A stretch of DNA of 37,257 nt from contig JAQWRR010000108.1 of NCBI GenBank assembly GCA_029243585.1, positions 1-37,257 on the forward strand. The letters run 5' to 3'. The notes under the pieces were generated by a model. That model saw only the letters and a program-made list of their open reading frames with translations. It did no database searches and had not been told where the DNA came from. Positions 9,182 through 15,223 of the stretch are shown here, piece by piece. The stretch is from Gammaproteobacteria bacterium. GTDB taxonomy: Bacteria > Pseudomonadota > Gammaproteobacteria > Steroidobacterales > Rariloculaceae. Every line of letters begins with the position of its first letter. Position 1 is the first letter of the stretch. Position numbers and translations under genes: made by a program.

Positions 9182-10334
9182 GAATGAGTCTGCCTGGTCC
9201 GGGCTGAACAGCACGGAAGAAATCATTGCTGATCTTCGGGACGGCAAGATGGTTATCATCATGGATGATGAGGACCGTGAGAACGAAGGTGACTTAATTA
9301 TGGCCGCCAGTAAAGTAAATTCTGAAGATATTAACTTTATGGCGAGATATGGTCGCGGGTTGATTTGCCTTACGTTGACTGGCGATCGTTGTGAACAGTT
9401 ACGATTGCCATTGATGGTTAGTGATACGGAGCGAAACCGGGACACTAATTTTACAGTTTCTATTGAGGCAGCTGAGGGGATTACCACAGGGATTTCAGCA
9501 CATGATCGAGCTTGTACTATAAGAGCCGCTGTAGCTCGGGAAGCAAGGCCAGATGATCTTCGGCAACCTGGACATGTATTTCCTCTTAAAGCCCAGTCTG
9601 GAGGTGTATTAAGTCGTGCAGGTCATACAGAGGCAGGTTGTGATTTAACCAGATTGGCAGGATTTGAGCCAGCGGCAGCAATTGTAGAGATCCTTAATGA
9701 GGATGGAACGATGGCCCGTAGAGATGATCTGTTGAGATTCGCAAGTCAACATGATTTGAAGATCGGTAGCATCGCCGAATTAATCAGCTATAGACTTTCT
9801 AAGGAAGAGTCTGTCGAAGCTATTGCAGAGCAAACAGTTGATACTGATTTCGGTCCGTTTCGACTAGTGTGCATGGAAGACCATATTAATCGTACTGTAC
9901 ATTTAGCCTTGGTTCGAGGTGAACCCAATGCTGATACACCCACTTTAGTTCGAGTGCACATACAAGATACCCTTAGTGATGTTATTGGCATTAAGGATTC
10001 GAAGTTAGGGTGGCCGTTACGAGATGCAATGCAGTTAATAGCAGAGGAAGGTTGCGGCGTTGTGGTAATTCTTCGTCAGGAAGAGCTTCCCAAAAATCTT
10101 ATGCAGGCATTCAGAGGACTTCAGGAAAAACAGGATGAGTTTTTGATCGGGCGCGATCATACAGCTGAGCTCAAGACATATGGTACTGGTGCTCAAATTC
10201 TTAGGTCGCTAGGAGTACAGAAAATGAGAGTTTTGAGTGCCCCTAAAAATATGTATGCTATTTCCGGTTTTGGGTTGGAAATAGTTGAATACATATCTTC
10301 TGAAGGCAGTTCTGTGAAGGATGACGTAAAGTAG
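9165..10334 (+). CDS. ribB: 3,4-dihydroxy-2-butanone 4-phosphate synthase with degenerate GTP-cyclohydrolase-II-like domain (RibBX type)
   Basis: The N-terminal domain (about residues 15-215) makes the four-carbon unit of lumazine from ribulose 5-phosphate. Its acidic metal/substrate loop DDEDRENEGDL (34-44) and RAGHTEAGCDL are intact. The C-terminal region (about 225-380) aligns in length and outline with GTP cyclohydrolase II, but the zinc-binding Cys-x10-Cys-x-Cys segment is replaced by QDTLSDVIGIKDSKLGWPL, which has no cysteine, and the LRQEGRGIGL loop reads ILRQEELPKNL. The second domain is therefore very unlikely to hydrolyse GTP, and a separate ribA should exist elsewhere in the genome. 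Automatic annotation would probably call this bifunctional RibBA. It overlaps ribE upstream and is five bases from ribH. Confidence 0.93.
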   Translation: MVTQAKNESAWSGLNSTEEIIADLRDGKMVIIMDDEDRENEGDLIMAASKVNSEDINFMARYGRGLICLTLTGDRCEQLRLPLMVSDTERNRDTNFTVSIEAAEGITTGISAHDRACTIRAAVAREARPDDLRQPGHVFPLKAQSGGVLSRAGHTEAGCDLTRLAGFEPAAAIVEILNEDGTMARRDDLLRFASQHDLKIGSIAELISYRLSKEESVEAIAEQTVDTDFGPFRLVCMEDHINRTVHLALVRGEPNADTPTLVRVHIQDTLSDVIGIKDSKLGWPLRDAMQLIAEEGCGVVVILRQEELPKNLMQAFRGLQEKQDEFLIGRDHTAELKTYGTGAQILRSLGVQKMRVLSAPKNMYAISGFGLEIVEYISSEGSSVKDDVK

Positions 10335-10339
10335 TAGTT

Positions 10340-10819
10340 ATGGATGAACGAATAATTAATACTGAAGGTAATTTAAACGGACATGGCCTGCGTTTTGCAA
10401 TCGTAGCCTCGAGGTTTAATGACTTTATCGTTGACCGTCTTGTCAGTGCGGCAGTAGATACTTTAACTAAGCATGGTACTAATAAAGCAGACATAGAGCT
10501 TGTTAGAGTTCCAGGCGCTTTTGAGATTTCGTTAGCGCTACAAAAGCTGGCAGAATCTAAGCGCCACGATGCTTTAATCGCACTTGGTTGTGTTATACGT
10601 GGGGATACTCCTCATTTTGAGCATGTTGCTACTCAGGCAGCTAATGGTATTAATCAGGTGATGTTGACTCATAGTTTGCCAATAGGGTTTGGAGTACTTG
10701 CAGTTGATACTATCGAGCAGGCAATTGAGCGTGCAGGAGCTAAGGCAGGAAATAAAGGGGTAGATGCTGCCTTAACTACTATTGAAATGGCTTCATTGCT
10801 CAGACAGCTTGAGCGCTGA
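10340..10819 (+). CDS. ribH: 6,7-dimethyl-8-ribityllumazine synthase
   Basis: Condenses the ribityl-aminouracil with dihydroxybutanone phosphate, the penultimate step of riboflavin synthesis, normally as a 60-mer or pentameric shell. 159 residues, full length. Family segments visible are FAIVASRFNDFIVDRL, VPGAFEISLALQKL, ALGCVIRGDTPHFEHV (with the catalytic His region) and IGFGVLAVDTIEQAIERAG. It lies five bases after ribB and 21 bases before nusB in the same operon. Confidence 0.97.
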   Translation: MDERIINTEGNLNGHGLRFAIVASRFNDFIVDRLVSAAVDTLTKHGTNKADIELVRVPGAFEISLALQKLAESKRHDALIALGCVIRGDTPHFEHVATQAANGINQVMLTHSLPIGFGVLAVDTIEQAIERAGAKAGNKGVDAALTTIEMASLLRQLER

Positions 10820-10840
10820 GTAATAGTCCAAAAAATACTC

Positions 10841-11266
10841 GTGACGAATGAAAGCTCATTGCGATCAAGGCGTGGTGCACGCGAACTTATTGTAAAAGCT
10901 CTATATCAGTGGCAGCTCGCTGATCATAGCGAAAATGAAATTAGAAGTCAGTTTGCAGACAAACCAGAGTATGACCGCATAGATCAAGACTATTTCAAAG
11001 ATCTTCTCGGTATTATCTTGAATAAAATAAAGTTTCTTGATGCTGTTATTGGAAAGCATGCAGATCGCGAAGTAGAGCAACTGGACGCAATTAGTCGAGC
11101 AGTGCTTTTATTGTCTATTGCGGAACTAAGTGAGCGGCGCGATATTCCAAAAAAGGTTTCAATTAATGAAGCGGTGGAGCTTGCAAAGCGCTATGGGCCT
11201 AAAGACTGCTTTAGGTTTATAAATGCCGTTCTTGATAGGTATTCAAAAGAAGATCATAAACCGTAG
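10841..11266 (+). CDS. nusB: Transcription antitermination factor NusB
   Basis: RNA-binding helical protein that with NusE (S10) loads on boxA in rRNA operons and prevents early termination. 141 residues, full length. The N-terminal arginine-rich motif SRRGARELIVKALYQWQLA and the C-terminal KVSINEAVELAKRYGPKDCFRFINAVLD are diagnostic. The start is GTG; no ATG precedes the conserved RRxARE motif in this frame. The position after ribH and before thiL is the standard gammaproteobacterial arrangement. Confidence 0.97.
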   Translation: MTNESSLRSRRGARELIVKALYQWQLADHSENEIRSQFADKPEYDRIDQDYFKDLLGIILNKIKFLDAVIGKHADREVEQLDAISRAVLLLSIAELSERRDIPKKVSINEAVELAKRYGPKDCFRFINAVLDRYSKEDHKP

Positions 11267-11279
11267 TTAAATAAAACCT

Positions 11280-12236
11280 ATGGGACAAGATGAGTTTCAA
11301 GTCATTTCGAAGTATTTTCAGCGATCAACTGAGGATTCTGCTGTTTTATTGGGAATAGGGGATGATGCAGCAGTTGTGGAAGTGGCCGGTCCGATGGTTG
11401 TTACAACCGACACCATGGTATCAGGCGTACATTTTCCTAGTGAAACATCTGGTGACGTTGTTGGTTATCGGGTGCTTGCAGCTAATCTAAGTGATTTGGC
11501 TGCAATGGGAGCAGAGCCACGTTGGTGTACTCTCGCCTTGACTATGGAAAATGCTCAGGATGAGTGGTTAGCTAAATTCTCGAATGGTTTTTTTGATTTA
11601 GCATATGAATACGGCGTTAGCCTAATAGGGGGAGATTTAACGCGTGGACCACTGGTAGTGACCGCTCAGCTTTTTGGTGTTGGCAAAAAGGATCATCTTT
11701 TGACTCGCAGTGGCGGTAATGTAGATGATCAGATTTATGTGACTGGTTCTCTAGGTGATAGTGTTGCAGGGCTCTCATTAATTAATAAGGGCATAGCAGA
11801 TGCAAGCGATAGACATCAGGTTCTGAAAAATCGATTTCTACGACCAACTCCTCGAGTATCTGAAGGTATTGCAATGCGTGGTATTGCTAATGCCGCCATC
11901 GATATTTCAGATGGTCTACTAGCAGATCTTGGGCATATTTGTCAGGCGAGCGGCTGCGGAGCGGTAATTGATGTTGAGCGATTACCTTTATCAGAGGAAT
12001 TACGGACACTTTTTTCATTGGAAGAAGCCCAAAACTTTGCGATATGCGGGGGAGAAGACTATGAGTTATGTTTTACAGCATCCCCAGACGATGAGCCGGC
12101 TATTAAGAAGTGCTTAGAGCCCTCAGGAACTAAGGCCTATCCTATAGGCCAGCTTGTAAAACAGCCTGGTGTAGTATGTCATCGGTCCGGTAAGCCCTTT
12201 ATGCCAGCTTCAACCGGGTATTTGCATTTTACTTGA
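11280..12236 (+). CDS. thiL: Thiamine-monophosphate kinase
   Basis: Phosphorylates thiamine monophosphate to the cofactor thiamine diphosphate. 318 residues with the PurM/ThiL/SelD-like fold: N-terminal GIGDDAAVV, the metal-binding TTDTMVSGVHF, LIGGDLTRGPL and the C-terminal ICGGEDYELCF. It begins 13 bases after nusB and appears to be the last gene of the glyA-to-thiL unit. pgpA, which often follows thiL in related genomes, is absent here; instead thiL converges on xseB, 41 bases away. Confidence 0.96.
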   Translation: MGQDEFQVISKYFQRSTEDSAVLLGIGDDAAVVEVAGPMVVTTDTMVSGVHFPSETSGDVVGYRVLAANLSDLAAMGAEPRWCTLALTMENAQDEWLAKFSNGFFDLAYEYGVSLIGGDLTRGPLVVTAQLFGVGKKDHLLTRSGGNVDDQIYVTGSLGDSVAGLSLINKGIADASDRHQVLKNRFLRPTPRVSEGIAMRGIANAAIDISDGLLADLGHICQASGCGAVIDVERLPLSEELRTLFSLEEAQNFAICGGEDYELCFTASPDDEPAIKKCLEPSGTKAYPIGQLVKQPGVVCHRSGKPFMPASTGYLHFT

Positions 12237-12277
12237 AGATAAGTAACTGAGCTTGGCGTTCAGATCCTATAACTGGT

Positions 12278-12526
12278 TTACTGTAATTCAGTATTCTCAA
12301 AAGATGCTGGTTCGGCATCAGCGGTCTTTTTTAATAGAATCTCTACCTTTTGTTCTGCTGCTTTTAGGGTGGCTTGGCACTCTCGAGTAAGCTTTACTCC
12401 CTGCTCAAAATGTTTAAGAGATTCTTCCAAAGATAGATCCCCGCTTTCGAGCTGTTCTACCAACTTTTCCAGTTTTTCTAGTGAGCTTTCAAGCACCCCG
12501 ACGCTTTTCTCTTTTGTGCTAGCCAT
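12278..12526 (-). CDS. xseB: Exodeoxyribonuclease VII small subunit
   Basis: Small helical subunit of the ExoVII single-strand DNA nuclease (several XseB per XseA). 82 residues, typical. The diagnostic core is FEQGVKLTRECQATLKAAEQKVEILL, preceded by a helix of LEKLVEQLESGDLSLEESL. It stands alone: the ispA-dxs genes that commonly follow xseB in gammaproteobacteria are not here, and it is sandwiched between convergent thiL and divergent rubrerythrin. I see no clear Shine-Dalgarno, but a plausible minus-strand promoter lies upstream. Confidence 0.94.
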   Translation of the reverse strand: MASTKEKSVGVLESSLEKLEKLVEQLESGDLSLEESLKHFEQGVKLTRECQATLKAAEQKVEILLKKTADAEPASFENTELQ

Positions 12527-12559
12527 ATTAGTTTAGTTCTTAGTCTATGGAATGGCGTC

Positions 12560-12588
12560 ACGGTACACAGAGCTGTTTTAGCCGTCAA
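12560..12588 (-). promoter_or_regulatory. Candidate sigma70-type promoter of xseB
   Basis: Read on the minus strand, TTGACG (12588-12583) is followed after exactly 17 bases by TACCGT (12565-12560), placing transcription start near 12553 and leaving a leader of about 27 bases before the xseB ATG at 12526. The -35 is good (5 of 6) and the -10 is poor (3 of 6). Position and spacing are the main support. Confidence 0.35.
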
Positions 12589-12609
12589 ACTAAAATAGTA
12601 AAATCCCGG

Positions 12610-12638
12610 TTGACAGATCTTGGATGGAGTATTACATT
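12610..12638 (+). promoter_or_regulatory. Candidate sigma70-type promoter of the rubrerythrin gene cluster
   Basis: A perfect TTGACA (12610-12615) is followed after 17 bases by TACATT (12633-12638; four of six consensus positions). Transcription would begin near 12645, about 85 bases before the rubrerythrin start. It is the best match to a sigma70 promoter that I see in the window. Two dyad-symmetric elements begin just downstream, which is where a repressor would block initiation. Confidence 0.55.
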
Positions 12639-12648
12639 ACCGATTCAA

Positions 12649-12675
12649 TTAGACTCAGTCTAAACTGATAGTTTA
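12649..12675. promoter_or_regulatory. Candidate operator: two overlapping dyads in the rubrerythrin leader
   Basis: The first dyad is TTAGACT-C-AGTCTAA (12649-12663), with perfect seven-base arms around one base. The second is TAAACT-GAT-AGTTTA (12661-12675), with perfect six-base arms around three bases, sharing bases 12661-12663 with the first. Neither is followed by a T-run, so a terminator is unlikely. They sit just after the predicted transcription start. By shape a dimeric repressor site is likely. Rubrerythrin genes are often under peroxide or iron/Fe-S regulators, but I cannot match this sequence to a named factor. Confidence 0.45.
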
Positions 12676-12728
12676 ATAGTTGATGTACTGATCCAGCCAA
12701 CCTAATAGAGCCCATTCATGAGGAGAAC

Positions 12729-13151
12729 ATGATGAATCTGAAGGATAGCCAGACTGAACAGAATCTTAAGGATGCCTTTGCCGGAGAATCTCAGGCAAAT
12801 AGACGCTACCTATATTTTGCTTCAAAGGCTGATGTAGAAGGATATAACGATGTAGCTACGGTTTTCCGTTCTACTGCTGAGGGAGAAACAGGACATGCCC
12901 ATGGTCACCTAGAGTATCTTGAAGAAGTTGGTGATCCCGCCACCGGGCTTCCAATTGGAGCAACTGGGGATAATTTAAAGGCGGCGGTAGCAGGAGAGAC
13001 CCACGAGTACACCGATATGTATCCTGGTATGGCTAAAACCGCTCGAGATGAGGGTTTTGAAGAGATTGCTGATTGGTTTGAAACGTTAGCAAAAGCTGAA
13101 CGTTCTCATGCTAATCGCTTTCAGAAGGCTCTCGATAACCTCGACGACTGA
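12729..13151 (+). CDS. Rubrerythrin-family diiron protein lacking the rubredoxin domain
   Basis: Ferritin-like four-helix diiron protein; relatives reduce hydrogen peroxide using electrons from rubredoxin-type partners (family knowledge). Ligand positions visible are Glu20 ([10 protein letters not shown]), Glu53 and His56 ([10 protein letters not shown]), Glu90/Glu93 ([11 protein letters not shown]) and Glu124/His127 (AERSHANRF), a complete duplicated diiron set. It has 140 residues and no CxxC pair; classical rubrerythrin (about 190) has a C-terminal rubredoxin domain, so electrons must come from another protein, possibly the Fe-S protein encoded next. ATG codons lie at 12729 and 12732; AGGAG at 12721-12725 is better spaced for the second. 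A strong hairpin follows the stop. Confidence 0.93.
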   Translation: MMNLKDSQTEQNLKDAFAGESQANRRYLYFASKADVEGYNDVATVFRSTAEGETGHAHGHLEYLEEVGDPATGLPIGATGDNLKAAVAGETHEYTDMYPGMAKTARDEGFEEIADWFETLAKAERSHANRFQKALDNLDD

Positions 13152-13157
13152 GTTATG

Positions 13158-13180
13158 GTGCCGCCTCTTTTAGGCGGCAC
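13158..13180 (+). terminator. Strong intercistronic hairpin after the rubrerythrin gene
   Basis: GTGCCGCC (13158-13165) and GGCGGCAC (13173-13180) form a perfect eight-base-pair GC-rich stem with a seven-base loop TCTTTTA. The following bases (TTACTTCTAG) are only partly T-rich, so it may be a leaky terminator or an mRNA-stabilising 3' element rather than a full stop. It begins seven bases after the rubrerythrin stop and ends nine bases before the GTG start of the Fe-S gene, where it would also occlude the usual ribosome-binding position. Confidence 0.7.
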
Positions 13181-13189
13181 TTACTTCTA

Positions 13190-14527
13190 GTGACTAATAA
13201 AAAAATAACCCATCGCGAGGGGAGTCTCGAGGCTCCTACTCGACATCCTATCTCTTGGAAAGACCCAGATTATTATGATGAGGGTTCCCTGGAAGGGGAA
13301 CTTGAGCGGGTGTTCGATATCTGTCATGGGTGTAGACGCTGCTTTAACCTATGCCATTCTTTTCCTACCCTATTTGATATGGTGGACGAGTCCGAAACTG
13401 GAGAGCTTGATTCAGTACGAAAGGAAGCTTACTGGGATGTGGTAGAGCATTGTTACCTATGTGATATGTGTTTTATGACCAAGTGTCCCTACGTTCCTCC
13501 GCATGAATGGGCCGTAGATTTTCCGCATCTGATGTTAAGGGCAAAGGCTAAAACATTTCATGATGGCAAGGCTAAACGCCGTGATAAGTTTTTGAGTTCA
13601 ACAGATAAAGTAGGCCGATTAGCCGGGATACCGGTAGTTGCCCAGACCATTAATGCGGTTAATAAATCTAAAGTTGGCCGGCAACTTTTAGAGCAAGTGG
13701 TTGGTATTGATTCAGAGGCTTGTGTTCCTGAGTATCACTCAAATTCAGCCCGTCGTCGCTTAAAGAAGATAGTAGGGCAGGAAAACCTATCAGAGAATAA
13801 AACCAATGCTAAGGCTCTAATATTTACCACTTGTTATGGTAATTGGAACCAACCTGGTTTGGTTGAGGACTTGAATGTGGTTTTTAAACATAACAATGTT
13901 ACAACCACTCTTATGAGGCAAGAGAGTTGTTGTGGTATGCCAAAACTTGAGCTTGGAGATTTAGAGGAGGTAGAACGTTTAAAGAATGAAAATATAGAAG
14001 AACTGTTTTCATGGGTTGAGAAGGGATGGGACTTGATAGCCCCAATTCCATCCTGTGTGTTGATGTTCAAAAAAGAGTTGCCGTTGCTTTTTCCTCAGGA
14101 TAAAAAAGTGGAGATCGTTGCTAAAGCTTTTTACGATCCTTTCGAGTACCTGATGCTCCAACACAAGGTAGGACGGCTCATGACCAGTTTTCCTAATAGC
14201 TTGGGAAAAATTAGTTATCAAGTTCCTTGCCATCTAAGAGTTCAAAATATTGGTTTGAAAACGCGCGATGTTCTTGAGTTAGTTCCAGGTGCTCAGGTAG
14301 AAGTTATTGAGCGATGTTCTGGCCATGATGGAACATATGCGGTGAAGAAAGAGTATGGAGAAATTGCCAGGAAACTAGCACGACCCGCCGTACGCCAAGT
14401 AAATAAAGAGGAAGCTGATCATTTCACAAGTGACTGTCCAATGGCGGCTGAGCATATTGCATCAGTATCGGATGAGGCAGTTGCAACAACCCCTATGCAG
14501 CTTTTACGCCAAGCATATGGGATTTAG
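13190..14527 (+). CDS. GlpC/HdrD-like (Fe-S)-binding oxidoreductase subunit
   Basis: Cytosolic iron-sulfur protein of the heterodisulfide-reductase/GlpC type, 445 residues. Two [4Fe-4S] ferredoxin motifs are visible: Cys45-48-51-55 (CHGCRRCFNLC) and Cys88-91-94-99 (CYLCDMCFMTKCP). Two CCG-type domains follow. The first has Cys215 and the canonical Cys247-Cys248 of ESCCGMPK; the second has Cys347 (VPCHLR) but CSGHDG (Cys376) in place of CCG. The family transfers electrons between flavin or quinone partners and a disulfide or diiron acceptor; the actual partner is unknown. The GTG start lies nine bases after a strong hairpin and has no visible Shine-Dalgarno. Gene order suggests it serves the rubrerythrin. 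It is 30 bases from the DUF3501 gene. Confidence 0.9.
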   Translation: MTNKKITHREGSLEAPTRHPISWKDPDYYDEGSLEGELERVFDICHGCRRCFNLCHSFPTLFDMVDESETGELDSVRKEAYWDVVEHCYLCDMCFMTKCPYVPPHEWAVDFPHLMLRAKAKTFHDGKAKRRDKFLSSTDKVGRLAGIPVVAQTINAVNKSKVGRQLLEQVVGIDSEACVPEYHSNSARRRLKKIVGQENLSENKTNAKALIFTTCYGNWNQPGLVEDLNVVFKHNNVTTTLMRQESCCGMPKLELGDLEEVERLKNENIEELFSWVEKGWDLIAPIPSCVLMFKKELPLLFPQDKKVEIVAKAFYDPFEYLMLQHKVGRLMTSFPNSLGKISYQVPCHLRVQNIGLKTRDVLELVPGAQVEVIERCSGHDGTYAVKKEYGEIARKLARPAVRQVNKEEADHFTSDCPMAAEHIASVSDEAVATTPMQLLRQAYGI

Positions 14528-14557
14528 CATAGACGGTATAAAACGGAGAAATTTATT

Positions 14558-15142
14558 GTGAGCAGTTTGCAGAGTTCAGATCTTATGGGGTTGGAGGAAT
14601 ACCACAAAGTTCGTGATGAGTTTCGAGCAAAAATTCTTGCGCACAAACGAAATAGGCATTTAGCTATTGGTCCTAATGCTACCTTATATTTTGAAGATTT
14701 ATTGACTATTCAGTATCAGGTCCAGGAAATGCTCAGAATAGAGCGGATATTTGAATCTGCGGCCATCGAAGAGGAGTTAGAAGCATATGTTCCTCTTATT
14801 CCTGATGGTTCTAATTTTAAAGCAACATTTATGGTTGAGTTTCCAGATCCGGAAGAGCGACATCGCGAGCTCGCGCGTCTGATTGGTATAGAGGATAAGG
14901 TTTATATTCAAGTCTCCGGTTATGATCGTGTGTATGCGATTGCTGATGAGGATCTTGAACGAGCTAATGACGAGAAAACATCAGCAGTTCATTTTCTCCG
15001 TTTTGAGATGAATTCTTCCATGGTTAAATCATTGAAAGACTCTGCCGAAATATCTATCGGTATTGATCATCCAAATTACTGTCATTCAGTTGAAACGCTT
15101 TCCATTGCAGTGCGTTCTGCCCTTTTAGCTGATCTCGATTAG
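14558..15142 (+). CDS. DUF3501 family protein
   Basis: Function unknown. 194 residues, soluble, no signal peptide, no cysteines and no recognisable catalytic motif. The N-terminal half is helical and basic (EYHKVRDEFRAKILAHKRNR), followed by YFEDLLTIQYQVQEMLRIERIFE, which I recognise as the DUF3501 signature. The C-terminal half looks like a beta-rich domain ending SIAVRSALLADLD. The GTG start is preceded by ACGGAGAA. It follows the Fe-S gene by 30 bases, and DUF3501 genes are, to my recollection, commonly found beside rubrerythrin and GlpC-like genes. That supports a shared role in peroxide or Fe-S redox chemistry, but this is inference from neighbourhood. Confidence 0.85.
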   Translation: MSSLQSSDLMGLEEYHKVRDEFRAKILAHKRNRHLAIGPNATLYFEDLLTIQYQVQEMLRIERIFESAAIEEELEAYVPLIPDGSNFKATFMVEFPDPEERHRELARLIGIEDKVYIQVSGYDRVYAIADEDLERANDEKTSAVHFLRFEMNSSMVKSLKDSAEISIGIDHPNYCHSVETLSIAVRSALLADLD

Positions 15143-15223
15143 TCCAGCCAAAAGTTATTACTGTCGGTATGCTCTTGCCTATCAATACGCTTGTGGTTGT
15201 CTTGCAGGTTAGAATAGGATTTG

